Below are positions 1 through 10,546 of a stretch of DNA of 33,036 nucleotides, in pieces. Origin of the DNA: Seison nebaliae. Lineage: Eukaryota; Rotifera; Pararotatoria; Seisonacea; Seisonidae. Within the stretch, counting starts at the first letter, position 1. Every line of letters starts with the position of its first letter. The translations under genes and the position numbers were made by a program. The notes under the pieces are model-generated. The model was not told the DNA's origin. It saw only the letters and a list, made by a program, of their open reading frames with translations, and did no database searches. The stretch is from assembly GCA_023231475.1 (NCBI GenBank), contig JALJEE010003119.1, positions 1 through 33,036 on the forward strand. Direction: 5' to 3'.

Positions 1-1
1 T

Positions 2-448
2 ATCATATATGGCGAGCAAACATTAGACGCAGAAAACGTTCATCAACAACTCAACGAGAATATTAACTATGAAAAATCGGAAAACACCTTAAGTAAAAGA
101 AATACAATCGACATCGAAAACATACGGGTAGAAGCAACAGAAGGAGAATCAATCCTGTCCGAGAAGAACGAAGAAAGAAAAAATACAGACTCCCGAGATA
201 AGAACAAGGCAACAAGGGACGATATGATGAAGTTAAAGGCGAGTAAACCACCAGAAGCAGATGAGTTTTGTTTCTGTCACAAGCCAGCCGGAACCAAGAG
301 CTATATCAAATGTGATAACGAGACGTGTCCCATTCAATGAATCCACAAAAGTTGCGCGAAGGTAAAAGGATTCGTCCGGACAAAGTGGTATTGTTCCATT
401 CAATGTAGAGGCCGCCAATATGTGGATGGAAGATGTGTAGACATGTAA
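2..448 (+). pseudogene. PHD-finger-like ORF fragment interrupted by a stop
   Basis: A frame open from the left edge carries an acidic, Lys/Glu-rich stretch followed by a PHD-type zinc-finger pattern: C-x-C near 272-280, then C-x4-C, H-x2-C and a final W-Y-C-x3-C, with the typical C-D-N before the fourth Cys. PHD fingers usually bind histone H3 tails. They also occur in the first ORF of some LINEs, so the parent could be a host chromatin protein or a transposon. An in-frame TGA at 338-340 lies exactly where PHD fingers have a conserved Trp just before the His ligand (TGG to TGA). The frame then runs to TAA at 446-448. The 5' part lies outside the window. A degraded copy is likelier than a working gene. 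The fold call is moderate; the family is not assigned. Confidence 0.5.
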
Positions 449-975
449 GAAGTAAAGATAGAGAAGCATGACAGCTCATGTGTAAAAAAGGAATGCAACG
501 AAGAATTCACACGCAGTTCAGTTAATATAAAAGAAGAAACTATTACGGGGACCACTTCGTTTTCTATTATTCAACTATATTTTCTGTTTCGACATAAATA
601 AATATTATTTATATAAACGGACCTTTACATATGTATAAAGCTGGACGGAAACGAATTTTTAGCAAGTTAGGATATCACGACTTTATCTATGAAATTTTAA
701 TGTTCATTATTCACGTGATATCCATATTTTTCTGCGATATTATGTATAAAAAGTGAATAGAATAATACCTAAAAAAGTGAACACAGATGCAACATCAGTT
801 ATCGACTGTTAAGAGTTAAAAGAAAAAATAAAATTTGTTAGTCTAAAAAATAAGACCGTAACCCAGAGCTTTGAAATTGAATAATAGTACAAAAATTATC
901 TTATTTACGAAGAAAAATATTGTAGATGTATTATTGTCATGGCTACCGGTCGCATGGAGATATTCTCTATTACGG
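449..975. other. Intergenic stretch without recognised gene
   Basis: The stretch is AT-rich with many stops in all frames. I see no domain, no RNA gene and no clear repeat. It probably contains the upstream region of the coiled-coil gene that follows. Confidence 0.4.
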
Positions 976-3389
976 ATGATTATGAATACAGTAGAAGGAG
1001 GAGACAATCTGTCAAATTTATTGGCGGAAACAATACAACAAGAAAGAAGGAGAACTGATCAATACAAAAGTTTATATGAACAATTAAAGATTGAATTGGA
1101 AAAGTTTTCCTTAAATTTTTAAAATATATTCCTTACTACTCTGTTGAAAAAGTTTACGGGATAACCACCAGCGATTAGAAGATGAACTACAGAATAGTGA
1201 AAACGAAAAGAAAATGTTATCGGAAAAATTTAAAAAATGTTTAGAAACTCAACAAGAAGAATGTGACAGATTAAGAATAGATAATGATTCTTTGCAACAG
1301 GATGTTTGGACTGATGAACGACTACGACTCGAGTTCCACGAAATGGAAAACCAAGCGGCTCATAAGTGGAAACTAGAGATAGAATCGTTGAAAAAGATAA
1401 TTCATCAACTTGAAAACGAGTTGGAAGACAAGGGAAAATTTCATGATAAGCAGATGAACGATGAAATTGGTAAAAGAAAACGTCTCGCAGAGGAACTTGA
1501 AGATGCTCAAAATAAATTTAACGAAAATCTTAACAACTTAGTTGAACAACAGAAACATCAACAACAAAAGTATTTAGAACATCAACTGATCGAAGCACAA
1601 AAACTGCATGATGACGCCACAGGAAGTACGAGTGAAATTGTCTTAAAATTACAAAAGAAACTTCAGATAAGTGAAGAAAGAATGCAAACACTCAAACTCG
1701 AAAAAGACCAACTTCTATTGGAGAAGTTGGAAGGAGAAGATCAATTAAATGTATTAGAAAGAAGAATACAGCATATCAGTAAAGATCAACATCGTGATTT
1801 CGAAGGATTAATGAGTGAGAATTCGCATCAGAAAGATATAGTAATGAAATTAAAAATTGAAATTGATGAATCTCGAAATGAGATTACACAACTTCGAAAA
1901 CAATTAACACAAAGACAATTACAAATTGAGGATTTACATTTGGAAAAAGATAAAATCGGACAAGAACTCAAACAACAGCAATTACATAATGCGATAGATG
2001 TTGATGATAAACTGGAAACAATTAGGAATGAATCAGAGTTGTATAAGAAAAAATTAGGAAGTTTAAAATTTTTAAATTATTTTTTATTTTTTAATTTACT
2101 TCCAGGCGAGGAAGATAAGAATAAGCGTCTTTTAAAGAATATAGACCAAAGAGATAAAATGATGACGACTATTGATCAGGAATGGAATAAACAATACAAA
2201 CAACTACAAGAAAAAGAATGGAGTCGTGCTGCTCAATTGGAAGCAGAGAAAATTCAACTCGATAATGACAAAATTGAATTGATTAAAGAAAATCAGGAAT
2301 TGAAGAATGAATTGGAATTGGGAAACAACACATTAAAAAAAAAAGTATTGCAAATTGAAACTGAGAACGAAACATATCAATGTCGAATAAAAGATTTACA
2401 GTTTATTTTTTCTCTCATATTATTCGTTCAACATTATTTCATTTTCAGAGAAGAATTAACGTTGAAAGAAGTTGAGTTAAATAATTTGAATGATAATCAG
2501 AAGAATTTCATCAAACTGGAACATGAAATACGGAAGAAGAATTTAGAAATCGATGAATGTCGAAATATTGAAAATGAACTTCAACGACTTAATACTCTTC
2601 TGATGAATAAAATTAAAATATTGGAAGAGCAAAAACCGGAATCGGGAAAAGTACAACAAATTATCCAATACGATCAATCAACACAAAATATGAGAAGTGA
2701 ATTCGAGAAAATAATAGAGCAGCAACGAAAGGAAATAAAGAAAATCAAAACCGAGAAAAAAAAAGCTCTTCAATTACTAAAAAAAACGTTCGGTAAATAT
2801 CAAGAAAAATTGAATGAAAAGAGTTCTGAAAAGTTTCAATAATTTAATTTATTTTAATTCAAATCTAATAATTCAATTTTATTCAAGTCATACCTTTAAT
2901 GAGTCTATGGATAAGTTGAAAGACCTACAAAAAAGACATCGACAATTTCGACAACTTCTTCAAAATCCTCCAACCTCATTTAATACCGTCAATGACTTTG
3001 ATTATAATATCAATGATATGAAGGACAAAGAATTGGATTTGAAATTAAATTTATTAAGTGGAAGAATGCATAATTTGGAAAATCATCAAAATATTTATTT
3101 AGATCGTTTACAATCAAACGAAACCGTCAAATATGGAATTAGTCGGCCTTCCACCAGATCTCATTCTCAACGACGTTTCTCGTCAGACACTCCAACTCCT
3201 GAATTGATGTCGGCCATTTCATTCTCTGATGAAATTTCCACTAAAGGAAAATATTCTCGACGTGCGAAATCTTCTGAGAAACAATTTTTAAGTCCTATTT
3301 CAGAGAGAAGTTATTTGTCAAACCGAATACCAATCGATCCAACTGTTAGTCTCATCTCACCATTGACATCAACGAAACCATCGAATTAA
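976..3389 (+). CDS. Long coiled-coil protein (centrosomal/golgin-like, unassigned)
   Basis: Five exons (976-1103, 1153-2060, 2106-2400, 2449-2832, 2888-3389) join in phase across introns of 45-55 nt and encode about 738 residues. From about residue 10 to 630 the protein is almost entirely Glu/Lys/Gln/Leu heptads typical of a long parallel coiled coil, including segments such as ETIQQERRRTDQYKSLYEQ. The last roughly 110 residues are different: Ser/Pro/Arg-rich, low in coiled coil, with several SP and TP sites that could be phosphorylated. There is no membrane span or signal peptide. Coiled coils of this length are usual in centrosomal, ciliary, golgin or motor-adaptor proteins, but I do not recognise the family. 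ATGs at 976 and 982 are both possible starts; a second ATG at 940 lies in another frame that closes quickly. The exon structure is well supported; the function is unknown. Confidence 0.75.
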
Positions 3390-3725
3390 CTAAAGTGTGA
3401 AAAGAATAATTATAATTGTGGAACGTTAAATCAAAATCGTTGACTATAAAACTTTCTTTAGTAGTAGATCAGTAAGACTAATCGAACTTTAAATGTTATA
3501 TAATCATTAAAATTCATAAAAATTATTTCATCATAAAAATTTGATATGATAATATGAAATGGAAATATTACTAACTATTTATGATTTAATAAAATATCTT
3601 CATTTTCTTGAAATTACGTTCTGATCCTTCGTTTAATCATCTACAATAGAATTTGGAAAATAAATTAATTAGAAAAATGTTCACTATTTTATATTTCTCA
3701 TTCATTAAATTTAATTATTCAGTTG

Positions 3726-3786
3726 CCTTATTAAAAGGACAAAATTTTACTTTTAAAATCATATTACTTCTCATACTGGGGCGGTA
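3726..3786 (-). repeat. Duplicated short element, copy 1 (possible small RNA)
   Basis: On the minus strand the copy reads: GC-rich 17-mer TACCGCCCCAGTATGAG (3786-3770), a variable gap, GATTTTAAAAGTA (3760-3748), a T-rich AAATTTTG-like block, then a small hairpin with stem CCTT/AAGG and a 5-nt loop (3738-3726). The same order of parts appears about 270 bp away. The 17-mer stands out in this AT-rich DNA. A T-rich Sm-like block followed by a hairpin is how many spliceosomal or spliced-leader RNAs end, and the AAAA|GTA could be a splice donor. A duplicated first exon is an alternative: both copies have ATG within the 17-mer. Confidence 0.45.
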
Positions 3787-3989
3787 ATGTGTTCATCATT
3801 TGAAAGAAATAAAAAATTAAAATCAATTAATATTAACGTTTAAATTTGCTCGTTCATACCATCCATCCCATCTGAAATTCTCTATTCGCATCTTCAGTCG
3901 AATTCCATCTAAAATAAAAATAGAGATATGTAAAATATTGGTATATACTAAAATGGGAAAATATCGAGAAATAAGTGAAATAATCAGAT

Positions 3990-4056
3990 CCAATACATTT
4001 GTATTGGACGAAAATACTTTTAAAATCTTAGAAAATTTCCTCATACTGGGGCGGTA
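3990..4056 (-). repeat. Duplicated short element, copy 2 (possible small RNA)
   Basis: Minus strand: the identical 17-mer TACCGCCCCAGTATGAG (4056-4040), a gap of different sequence, the identical GATTTTAAAAGTA (4027-4015), a TATTTTCG block, then a perfect 8-bp hairpin CCAATACA-TT-TGTATTGG (4007-3990, plus-strand reading). Compared with copy 1 the hairpin sequence differs but its position and its CC start are kept, as expected when structure rather than sequence is selected. A 73-codon minus-strand ORF (4044-3823) starts at the ATG in the 17-mer, but it is AT-rich with no recognisable domain and I do not call it a gene. Confidence 0.45.
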
Positions 4057-4309
4057 TAATTATCATCATATTTAACTAATAGTCCAAAAAGAAGCAAAGT
4101 TCAGTTAATAATAACCATTAGAAATTTGACTGTTACTTTCATCAAATCTAAAAAAGAGAAATAAAATATCGTAAAAAAATTTAAAAACAATGTTCATCAA
4201 AAGTGTCCGTTAAGGTGAGAATGATATTGTAAATAAATTTTTTATTTGATGAATATAATTAAAAAGATATTATAAGGTTGTTGTTCTACATTCTATTCGT
4301 CAAATAGAT

Positions 4310-4798
<489 letters not shown>

Positions 4799-5557
4799 TG
4801 TTGATTAGAAAGATACTAAAGAAAAGATTTAACACAATATCTAATTTGAATGAAATATAAGATCAGTAAAAGAACTCTAATTCGAAATAAGAAAAATGTA
4901 TAAATAAGTTACAGAAATAACTTCTTCTGCAGCAACAAATCTCTTTCACACACACGAGGCAGCGATATTAATTCATAGACGAACCATAAAATCGTCAGAA
5001 GTTATTAAAAGATTGTACTGGAAACATTAATATCATTAAACGTTCAAAAATTTAGCTTTGATTCAATGCTGCTAAATAATAAGAAAATGCAATGACAAAA
5101 TAGTTTAAGCTTAAGATTAAAATTTTTTAAATTTTTAAAATCAATCCGTTACATGAAATGTCAGATACCAAATTAACTACATGTTCAAATTTTAAATGCA
5201 GAAAAATACTTCTGTACTAATAGGTATTTCGTCGTTAGTTTTTCTTGAATAATTCGAGGACGATAAAAAATTGAAATGAAGTTCAAATTTTAAAGTTTAA
5301 ATTAATCTGTTTTGTTTTATATAGAGAATTAATAAATTGGTATGAATATGATTTCTTTTAATTAATTAAGAAAATATAACTATATAATATGTTTATAGGA
5401 GCGGAGGAAGAAATTAATCGGAAAAAAAACTTTCATATTATATTTCAGGAATGAATATTGTATAAGAGAAATGGAGTTGTTGAATGAGTAGATATAATGG
5501 CGAAATAAGAAACGTTATGATAATAGATGGACTTTTCGATGGAAAAGAAAATACTGT
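4799..5557. other. Intergenic stretch upstream of ATP synthase gene
   Basis: About 760 nt of AT-rich DNA between the ATP synthase start and the 3' end of the DRAM-like gene. It should hold the promoter of the former and the 3' UTR of the latter. No ORF, RNA or repeat stands out. Confidence 0.4.
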
Positions 5558-7324
5558 TCAATTTGCCATTTTATTGACGTACATTATTAAAGGAATGTCC
5601 TTACCATTTGATTGAATATTATTTTTTTTGGTGGGTTCCTGTTCTTTAGTACCGTCAGCAAGATTGAGACGTGAAAATTCTTCGTGATCTCCATTGAAAT
5701 GAGCAATTCTCCTTCTATTGTACTTCGTATCTTCTGTCGCTCCACAGTAGATTAAAGTAGAGAAACGAAGACCATTGAATTCATGAACGAATGTTAAAAG
5801 GAAGAAAGTGTAGAAGACGATTGTCATCCATTCGAAGACTGCACCGAATTTATTGCAAACCGTATAGAATTGAATAGACGATTTATCAGCATATTGCTCT
5901 TTAATGTTATTAAAATTATCTGCAGCAGTAGTAATGTTGATGGGTTGACGGAATAGATTGATTGAACCCAAAATATTTGGAGAATTCTTTGTTGGAGAAG
6001 TAATATCCCAGAGCGTATCAGTATAATGAATTAAATTTGTCATATACCAATATGCTTCATCCGGATGCCACTCGTTCGGTATAAGACGTTTCGGAGCTTC
6101 CAATATATTATACTCGATCAATTTCGTCCATAAGAAACATACGTAAGTGCCCACCATACAAACGACACTACCGAAATTTATAAGAATTCTTATGAATTTC
6201 ACTCGCAAATGCCAATTAACTCGATCAGGTTCGTGCAAATGTCTCATACGTAAATAGGCAGTATAACGATGATGGTAGTAACTGGCCACTTCGTCAGCTC
6301 GACCACAACCAAAATTGCAATCTTTATCTCCCGCCTGATGAGATTGAAATGATATTCAATGTAATTTTAAAGAAAAACAAACACGTCGTACATGTTTAAT
6401 ATTAGTGCTAAATGTATGATCTCTTTCTGTTTCAACTGTCAATTGATGTTGTATATCCTTATTAATGTGTTTGAGATTTCTTTTTAAATTGATCCGTTTT
6501 TGTCGAATTTTATCATAATTGGCAATGTTTTGGGGTGGATGCCAAGTAATTATGAGATGTAAAACAAATATGGCAGTACCGGAATTGAAGGCCATTGTCA
6601 CACCCAAATAATGAATAAGTGGTAATTCATTTTTCTAAAAATTTCAATATTCGAATTTTTAAATTGGAATGAAATTGAAATGAAACTTGAAAATTTCCAA
6701 AAATCGTTACTCCAATAAATGTTACGAGAGACAACATATGACAAATGGAATTCATTATCTTGAATCTCTTTTTGAGATTTAATGCTTGAACATATTTATA
6801 CCGGAAATATAAAGTCATTAATTCTAAAACGATTTTCCAAAAATGAAAATTGATTAAATTTGAAATGTAAAGAAATTTAACGCATCAATGCAGTTATGCA
6901 AACGAATTCACTAAAAATGGCATTTTCGGGTGGGAACATTGCCGTTTCACTGTACATTTTGGAATGACTTAAAAATATTTATAATAAATGAAAAAAACCT
7001 GATAAATGGGAAACCGAGCCAATTGATATGACCTTGAAAACACGATACAGCATATGGAACTACGGCCGCTGTAAATGTTGTTATTGCTGTGGCAATTGGT
7101 AACCATCTCATATCACGAAATAGCCAACAACACCAACAGAAACAGAATTCATTTTCACCATAATCATCGTCATCGTCAGTTTCAGCCCACATATCTGTGT
7201 TGAATAATGGCTGCATAGCAGAAGTAGCATTGTTTGTTGAACCATTAGAATCGATTTGAGATTGCCTTTGATTATTATTCTCGTACGTATCCATATCGTC
7301 GGTGTTGTTGTTGCTGTTAATCAT
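5558..7324 (-). CDS. DRAM/TMEM150 (FRAG1/DRAM/Sfk1) family membrane protein
   Basis: Five exons (7324-6999, 6949-6882, 6823-6687, 6634-6392, 6334-5558) give 516 residues. An Asn-rich, acidic N-terminal region (1-65) and a Cys cluster C-F-C-W-C-C-W precede a helix starting RWLPIATAITTFTAAVVPY. Then comes the family signature: after the first helix, GFPFISETAMFPPENAIFSE matches the conserved ISDTG-x-x-PPE-x-x-IF loop of DRAM/TMEM150. Further helices follow (MTLYFRYKY...; LPLIHYLGVTMAFNSGTAIF; the last E-W-M-T-I-V-F-Y-T-F-F-L-L-T-F-V-H-E-F). Family members sit in lysosomal or plasma membranes and act in autophagy regulation or phosphoinositide signalling. Unusual points are the long extra loop between the fifth and sixth helices (about 100 residues) and the extended N terminus; the usual length is 230-330 residues. 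The family call is good; the subfamily is open. Confidence 0.85.
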
Positions 7325-9584
7325 TCTCGTAAATTTTTCGTCGTTATAAAAGATCTTCTTATATCTTTTGAGTTATGATGTCGATAAAGAAATTTGGGGC
7401 ATATACGGTCAAAAGGCCCATCCCATCTTTTCATTATAAAAATTTTTATAATCATTCCAGAGAAAAAGAGAAAGAGTATTATAAATGCTCCCTCATCATA
7501 AGTCCGATTTCTTTCTCCGATTCATTTAAATAAAATATGAACGAGAAAAAACATATGAACTTTTATGGAGAATGATGAACATTGTCCAAACATTAAAAAA
7601 GTTTCAATTGATCAGTCATTCAAATTAAAATGACAATAATTTCTCATATTCGATTATACGATAGAAAATAATCGAATAGAAAATTCTGATTAGTTATTAA
7701 TTAAGCATGACATAATAAGTATACAATAGTCATATGTATAATAATGGTTTTTTCTTTTTTAAATTAGAAAAAGAGTTAAAAGTAATAAAGTAAACTAGTT
7801 GAACGTATGTGATACCTAAAACAGTGTTGTTTTTTTGTTGAATCGGACTATAGAATGTGGGAAGATATACATCTAACATACTGATCATTTACTATAACAT
7901 TAGGCATATAGTCGCTAAACGGATGGGAGAGAAGAGGAGTTATAAAAATTTAATTTATCTTCAACAAAGAGAGTTTTGTCCAATGGAAGGTAAGAGAGAA
8001 CTCGCAATCAGTCTCTTTTTTGACAATACGAAAGGAAAGATAACATAAAGAATAGAGTAGGAGAGATAATAAAAATAATTTAACTGTGAAGGCAATGATC
8101 ATATTAAAGAAACAGAGAGTTCTCTTCAAACTGAGGGGAAGTATGTCTACTGTTCACTCTTCTCTTGTGGGAAGACAACGAAGGTCGATGTTAGAAAAAG
8201 AAAGTTGAATCAGGCGGCCTTCTCACTTTCTTTTAAACGTTTTCTCCCCAACTTTGACGTAATCATTCCATGCTAACATTTCTCGTCAGGTATGATAGTA
8301 TGAAATTTTTTTGTTGATTCCTCTCATTTTTTAATGATTATCCCCATTATGATTTTTTCCTAACGTGTTTCGATTTTCGTGTTTTTGGGAATTGGACGTC
8401 TTTTGAGAAACGAATGTACGAAGACGTTTAGAGATACATGATAGATTAGTAAGAAATTTGTGAAGGTGAAAAAGAGAGAGATTAGAAGAATGATAAACAA
8501 CAGCGTTCGTTGTCAATATGTTGAGTGTTCATTGGTGAGAAGACGAATGAATCCCAAAAAATTCAACTTAACAAAATTTGTAAAATTGATGAAATTTGAA
8601 TAATTAGAAATGGAATTTTGAAATGATTCGAAGATATTTTAAAGAATTCAAATTATAAATCGACAGTCACACTATAAACTGTTACTCAACATTCTCCTAG
8701 ATGATAACTGACACTTGTCCATCGCTCAATTCAGTATGTTTACTTAACTCTGCCGTTTAGACGGAACATGTCTTTGCATATGTTTAATATTCAAGAAATT
8801 TTGAAGGAGTTGTTATGTGTAAGAGTGTCTACTTGGTGATCATGTTCATCTTATATCACTCATTTAATGACCCAAGTTTTTAATTTTAACTTCTTACGTT
8901 AGATAAAATTCAAACATCAAATACTTTGAATGTCTAAAAATGAATCTTTCACTTCTACATTAACGAAGCATCATCATCCGTTGTCAGAATTGGGTGTTTA
9001 TGGTCGAACGTTTACCATTGCACCTCGAATGATCATATCATATTCAATATCATTTAATATTAGATAAATCTTTCTCATTTGTTTGCGTAAGACGATGAAT
9101 AAGAAATTGAAAATTATACAAGTCTGTCGCTTTTCTTATATATTCCTCTTGGTACACACGAAGAAATGAGAGTTAGTACTACAGTTTTATGAAGCAAAAG
9201 TAATCGGTCTTCATAAAAAGAAAAGTCATTTGATTTAATTACAAATAAATAATATTTCAAGTGGTTCTGATAAAAGAGGGCGCATTTGAAGATAGATAAT
9301 TTCGAAATGAAAACAAAAAATGGGCATTATAGAAACGAACATAAATATATACTGCGTTCAGAAATTTTAAAGACAATCATAATACATGGTAAACTTGAAA
9401 AGTCCAAATTTTTGTTCGGAAATTTAAAAAAGTCCGGTTATAAAACCGTTTAGAGTAGAAATAATTAAATTTATAATAATATTACCATTCATCAAAATTT
9501 AATTTATCAGAATGATCTAATGTGTATATGTAATCTTTGAAATGTTTATCTCACTAAACACATTCCTCCTTTCAAAACGTAGTT
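7325..9584. other. 2.3-kb stretch without recognised gene
   Basis: This lies upstream of the DRAM-like gene and downstream of the PLAT membrane protein gene. Two short ORFs (7857-8048 plus, 8331-8516 minus) look like chance frames: no domain, no partner exon, ordinary AT bias. It may contain the promoter or untranslated exons of the DRAM-like gene and the 3' UTR of its neighbour. I see no tandem repeat or RNA gene. Confidence 0.4.
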
Positions 9585-10509
9585 CTAATTGTTGAATGTT
9601 GAGGACGAAGGACTATCGAGAACAGAATTCTTTTCTAATCTTTTCGATAATTTTGATTCAGCTGAAATGGGTAAAGTTGATTTGAATTGATGAATTTTTA
9701 ATGTTTTGTTGTATTTCATTTGCTGATTTCGTTGAAGGTCCTTTTTCTTAATATCGATTCGACGACCATCCATATTATAAAAGATTGCACGATAAATACG
9801 CGGATTTTTCGGCTTCTCCAACTTCGACTTAAATGGTTTCTTTAACGTTCTTCCTTTCTGCAAATTCGATGCTGAGTAACGCGAATAAGAGTTTTGGTAA
9901 TTTCTTTTCTTCGTTTGTTTTCCTTCCAACCCATCATTCGTCTCTGATCGGATACGACGACCATTCGCATCGTATAAAGTCAAAGAAGTTAAAGCCTTTT
10001 TAGGAATTTGATTTCGCTGTTGTGCTATGATATCCTCATAACGACGACACAACATTTTCCTTTGCTTATCATCTAAGTTCTCTCCTCGTTTCAAATCATT
10101 TTCGTTCGTTATAATTCGACCATTCATGTCACAATTTACGGCACGACCTTTCCTGTTATGGCAATTTTCATCGTCATCATGGAAATCACTACGACTATTT
10201 ATTCCGTTCATTTTCATTCCATTTTTATAGTGAGATCCATATCTGTTCCTTAAATTATTGAGACTGTCATTGGTTGGAAAATTATCATTATCAAAATTCG
10301 GATTATCATTATTGAGTGAATTATCATTATTCAAACCATGATTTCTATTATTTGAATTATTGTCATTATTGAAATTATTATCATTGTTGTTGGGATAATT
10401 ATTATTATTAATATTTTGGTTGCTGTTGGGCTGATTATTATTATTGTTATTGTTGTTGCTGTTGTGATAATTATTATTATTATTATTATTATTGTGCTTG
10501 CTGTTGTAC

Positions 10510-10546
<37 letters not shown>

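Larger units (their letters stand above)
3390..4309. other. Space between two converging genes
   Basis: This lies between the 3' ends of the coiled-coil gene (+) and the ATP synthase gene (-). An AATAAA near 3588 may be the polyadenylation signal of the upstream gene. Apart from the duplicated GC-rich element listed separately, the DNA is AT-rich and shows no gene. Confidence 0.4.

Noticed and set aside
3823-4044. 73-aa minus ORF beginning in the GC-rich 17-mer
   Set aside because: No domain or partner exon in phase; the duplicated element explains the conserved start better.
7857-8048. 63-aa plus ORF
   Set aside because: Short, no domain, no splice partners, composition like surrounding noncoding DNA.
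8331-8516. 61-aa minus ORF
   Set aside because: Same reasons: a chance frame in an otherwise empty stretch.
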